15,408 nt of DNA from assembly GCF_044582145.1 (NCBI RefSeq), contig NZ_JBDODO010000022.1; one strand, given 5' to 3'. The translations under genes and the position numbers were made by a program. Numbering within the stretch: the stretch's first letter is position 1; every line of letters begins with the position of its first letter. The notes beneath the pieces were generated by a model that searched no databases, was not told where the DNA came from, and saw only the letters and a program-made list of their open reading frames with translations. The stretch comes from Guyparkeria sp016278265 (lineage in GTDB: Bacteria; Pseudomonadota; Gammaproteobacteria; Halothiobacillales; Halothiobacillaceae). This document shows, piece by piece, positions 12,727-15,408 of the stretch.

Positions 12727-13197
12727 ATGCCCAGAAGAAGAGAAGTCCCCAAGCGCGAGATTCTGCCGGATCCGAAATTCGGCAATGTCACCGTCGCAAA
12801 ATTTATCAACATGATCATGCTCAGCGGCAAGAAGGCCGTCGCCGAGCGGATCCTTTACTCCGCGATGGATACCGTCGAGGAAAAGGGCAAGGGTCATCCG
12901 GTCGAGGTCGTCGAGAAGGCGTTGGAAAACGTCGCTCCGTCGGTCGAGGTCAAGTCCCGCCGTGTGGGCGGTGCCACCTACCAGGTGCCGGTCGAAGTGC
13001 GGCCGGTGCGTCGTTCGTCGCTCGCCATGCGCTGGCTGATCGAGGCATCGCGCAAGCGTGGCGAGAAGACCATGGCCGCCAAGCTCGCCGGCGAGCTGAT
13101 GGATGCCGCCGAAGGTCGTGGTTCCGCTGTGAAGAAGCGTGAAGACACGCACCGCATGGCCGAAGCCAACAAGGCCTTCGCCCACTTCCGCTGGTAA
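12727..13197 (+). CDS. rpsG: 30S ribosomal protein S7
   Basis: S7 starts assembly of the 30S head by binding the 3' major domain of 16S rRNA and touches tRNA at the E site. In E. coli it also represses the str operon. The protein has 156 residues, the common length. It begins MPRRREVPKREILPDPKFGN, has GGATYQVPVEVRPVRR in the centre (the beta-hairpin region), and ends VKKREDTHRMAEANKAFAHF plus RW. TAGGA (12716-12720) sits six bases before the ATG. The short gap to rpsL leaves no room for an E. coli-like S7 operator. fusA begins 29 bases downstream. Confidence 0.98.
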   Translation: MPRRREVPKREILPDPKFGNVTVAKFINMIMLSGKKAVAERILYSAMDTVEEKGKGHPVEVVEKALENVAPSVEVKSRRVGGATYQVPVEVRPVRRSSLAMRWLIEASRKRGEKTMAAKLAGELMDAAEGRGSAVKKREDTHRMAEANKAFAHFRW

Positions 13198-13226
13198 TCC
13201 GACGCTTTATTTAAGAGGTACTTTTC

Positions 13227-15323
13227 GTGTCCCGTACGACTCCGCTCGAGCGCTATCGCAACTTCGGCATCATGGCGCACATTGATGCCGGCAAGACCAC
13301 GACCACCGAGCGCATTCTGTTCTACACCGGTGTGTCCCACAAGATTGGCGAAGTGCACGACGGCGCCGCCACCATGGACTGGATGGAGCAAGAGCAGGAG
13401 CGCGGCATCACCATCACGTCGGCCGCGACCACTGCCTTCTGGCAGGGCATGGACCAGCAGTTCGACAAGCACCGCTTGAACATCATCGACACCCCGGGGC
13501 ACGTCGACTTCACCATCGAAGTCGAGCGCTCCTTGCGGGTGCTCGACGGCGCGGTGTTCGTGCTCTGTGCCGTTGGTGGCGTACAGCCGCAATCGGAGAC
13601 CGTGTGGCGCCAGGCCAACAAGTACCGCGTCCCCCGGTTGGCATTCGTCAACAAGATGGATCGCCAGGGCTCCGACTTCTATCGCGTCATGGACCAGTTG
13701 AAGGCGCGCCTTGGGGCGAACCCGGTGCCGGTCGTGATTCCGATCGGTGCGGAAGAGAACTTCGAGGGCGTGATCGACCTGCTGCGCATGAAGGCGATTT
13801 TCTGGAATCCCGACGACATGGGCATGACCTATGACGAGCGCGAGATTCCGGAAGAGCTGGTTGCCGATGCCGAAAAGTATCGCGAAGAGATGGTCGAGGC
13901 GGCTGCCGAGTCTTCGGAAGAGCTGATGGAGAAGTACCTCGAGAACGGCGAGCTGACCGACGACGAGATCAAGAAGGGCATTCGCAAGCGGACGCTCGAC
14001 AACGAGATCATCCCGGCGCTCTGTGGCACGGCGTTCAAGAACAAGGGTGTGCAGCGTCTGCTCGACGCGGTCATCGAATTCCTGCCGGCGCCGACCGAAG
14101 TCCCCGACATCAAGGGTGAGCTGCCGGACGGCACCGAAGCCATTCGTAAGACCGGCGACGACCAGCCGTTCTCCGCGCTGGCGTTCAAGATCATGACCGA
14201 CCCGTTCGTCGGCTCGCTGGCGTTCTTCCGGGTCTACTCGGGCACCGTCAACGCCGGTGACGCGGTCATGAACTCCACCCGCGGCAACCGTGAGCGCATC
14301 GGTCGTATTCTCCAGATGCACTCCAACACCCGCGAGGAGATCAAGACGGTCTACGCGGGCGATATCGCCGCGGCGGTTGGTTTGAAGAACGTCACCACCG
14401 GCGAGACGCTCTGCGACCCGAGCAGCCCGATCATCCTGGAGCGCATGGAGTTCCCGGATCCGGTCATCTCGGTCGCCGTCGAGCCCAAGACCAAGAGTGA
14501 CCAGGAGAAGATGTCCCAGGCACTGGGTCGTCTGGCTCAGGAAGATCCGTCGTTCCGCGTGCGTTCCGACGAAGAGTCCGGCCAGACCATCATCTCCGGG
14601 ATGGGCGAGCTGCACCTCGAAATCCTCGTCGACCGTATGCGTCGCGAGTTCAAGGTGGACGCGAACATCGGCAAGCCGCAGGTTGCCTACCGTGAGACCA
14701 TCCGCAGCACGGTCGAGCAGGAAGGCAAGTTCGTGCGCCAGTCCGGTGGTCGCGGTCAGTACGGTCACGTCAAGCTCAAGATCGAGCCGATGGAAGAAGG
14801 TGGCGGTTACGAGTTCGTCAACAAGATCGTCGGCGGCGTGGTGCCGAAGGAATACATCCCTGCGGTCGACAAGGGTGCCTACGAGCAGATGCAGAACGGC
14901 GTCATCGCGGGCTACCCGATGGTCGACGTGCGCGTCACGTTGTACGACGGCTCGTACCACGACGTCGACTCGAACGAGATGGCGTTCAAAGTGGCCGGCT
15001 CGATGGCCTTCAAGGAAGGCGCGGCGAAGGCCAGCCCGGCGCTGCTCGAGCCGATGATGAGCGTCGAGATCGAGACGCCGGAAGAGTACATGGGTGACGT
15101 CATTGGCGACGTCAACCGTCGTCGCGGCATGGTTCAGGGCATGGAGGACATCCATGGGGGCGGCAAGCAGATCAAGGCCGAAGTCCCGCTGTCCGAGATG
15201 TTCGGTTATGCCACCGACCTGCGCTCCGCGACCCAGGGGCGTGCGACCTACTCGATGGAGTTCGGTCGTTACGCCGAGGCACCGAAGAGCGTGGTCGAGG
15301 ATGTCATCAAGGGTAATGCTTGA
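13227..15323 (+). CDS. fusA: Elongation factor G
   Basis: EF-G is the GTPase that moves tRNA and mRNA through the ribosome and, with RRF, helps recycle it. The 698 residues compare with 704 in E. coli. The G domain shows the P loop AHIDAGKT (17-24), the switch-I segment GITITSAATT, DTPGHVD (88-94) and NKMD (142-145). Domains II to V follow, with DEESGQTIISGMGELHLEIL in domain III and SGGRGQYGHVKLKIEP in domain IV, and the C-terminus ends in SVVEDVIKGNA. The start is GTG at 13227, seven bases after AAGAGGT (13213-13219), a good ribosome binding site. The stop TGA is followed at once by an in-frame TAA, a tandem stop. Confidence 0.99.
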   Translation: MSRTTPLERYRNFGIMAHIDAGKTTTTERILFYTGVSHKIGEVHDGAATMDWMEQEQERGITITSAATTAFWQGMDQQFDKHRLNIIDTPGHVDFTIEVERSLRVLDGAVFVLCAVGGVQPQSETVWRQANKYRVPRLAFVNKMDRQGSDFYRVMDQLKARLGANPVPVVIPIGAEENFEGVIDLLRMKAIFWNPDDMGMTYDEREIPEELVADAEKYREEMVEAAAESSEELMEKYLENGELTDDEIKKGIRKRTLDNEIIPALCGTAFKNKGVQRLLDAVIEFLPAPTEVPDIKGELPDGTEAIRKTGDDQPFSALAFKIMTDPFVGSLAFFRVYSGTVNAGDAVMNSTRGNRERIGRILQMHSNTREEIKTVYAGDIAAAVGLKNVTTGETLCDPSSPIILERMEFPDPVISVAVEPKTKSDQEKMSQALGRLAQEDPSFRVRSDEESGQTIISGMGELHLEILVDRMRREFKVDANIGKPQVAYRETIRSTVEQEGKFVRQSGGRGQYGHVKLKIEPMEEGGGYEFVNKIVGGVVPKEYIPAVDKGAYEQMQNGVIAGYPMVDVRVTLYDGSYHDVDSNEMAFKVAGSMAFKEGAAKASPALLEPMMSVEIETPEEYMGDVIGDVNRRRGMVQGMEDIHGGGKQIKAEVPLSEMFGYATDLRSATQGRATYSMEFGRYAEAPKSVVEDVIKGNA

Positions 15324-15369
15324 TAACGCCGCGATCTCCAGAATTTGTTTCCAGTTGAGGATGTAAGAC

Positions 15370-15408
15370 ATGTCCAAAGAAAAATTTGAACGTTCCAAGC
15401 CGCACGTG
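15370..15408 (+). CDS. tuf: Elongation factor Tu, 5' end only
   Basis: Only 13 codons are present before the window ends: MSKEKFERSKPHV, the typical N-terminus of bacterial EF-Tu. EF-Tu carries aminoacyl-tRNA to the ribosome. It lies 46 bases after fusA in the usual str order rpsL-rpsG-fusA-tuf and is probably on the same transcript, since no promoter is visible in the gap. GAGG (15357-15360) lies nine bases before the ATG. A start-stop pair ATG-TAA (15361-15366) sits between them. A second tuf copy may lie just left of the window, as in relatives, but is not seen. Confidence 0.93.
   Translation, partial: MSKEKFERSKPHV

Noticed and set aside
12978..15398. An open frame of 806 codons on the minus strand opposite fusA
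   Set aside because: It mirrors fusA in a GC-rich sequence whose codon bias suppresses stop codons on the opposite strand. The translation resembles no known family and has no ribosome binding site that I can support.

Overview
The window is a GC-rich (by eye, clearly above 60% in the coding parts), gene-dense stretch of a bacterial chromosome that holds the transcription/translation core. All genes are on the + strand. The protein sequences are of gammaproteobacterial type: a three-span SecE, RpoB and RpoC carrying the lineage-specific insertions seen in Proteobacteria, and an EF-G close in length to the E. coli protein. The order tRNA-Trp, secE, nusG, rplK, rplA, rplJ, rplL, rpoB, rpoC, rpsL, rpsG, fusA, tuf matches Pseudomonas-like and other non-enteric Gammaproteobacteria, where the 'rif' and 'str' clusters are joined. 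In E. coli the two clusters lie far apart. I cannot name the genus from sequence alone; a halophilic or sulfur-oxidising gammaproteobacterium is a guess.

Layout: positions 1-74 hold the tail of an upstream unit (a probable terminator overlapping a weak promoter candidate). tRNA-Trp(CCA) is at 75-150. secE and nusG follow, then the L11-L1 pair (rplK, rplA; one base apart). A 266-nt structured leader precedes the L10-L7/L12 pair (rplJ, rplL). A 237-nt spacer packed with hairpins leads into rpoB and then rpoC. A near-consensus sigma-70 promoter in the rpoC-rpsL gap starts the str genes rpsL, rpsG and fusA. The first 13 codons of a tuf gene run off the right edge. No gap exceeds 300 bases.

How it works together: SecE is the essential small subunit of the Sec translocon and NusG is a processive elongation factor that links RNA polymerase to the ribosome. 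L11, L1, L10 and L7/L12 build the GTPase-associated centre and the L1 stalk of the 50S subunit. RpoB and RpoC form the polymerase catalytic core. S12 and S7 belong to the 30S subunit, and EF-G and EF-Tu drive elongation. The non-coding gaps carry the interest: a possible L1 operator before rplK, a good L10(L7/L12) operator candidate before rplJ, an attenuator plus RNase III-like hairpins before rpoB, and a promoter with a dyad, a boxA-like motif and alternative hairpins before rpsL.

Two starts should be corrected from the longest open frame: rplA begins at 1637 (not 1619) and rpsL at 12334 (not 12313). I found no mobile element, CRISPR array, defence system or unknown protein family. The window is a conserved housekeeping locus, and what may be little described is its particular set of RNA regulatory structures.
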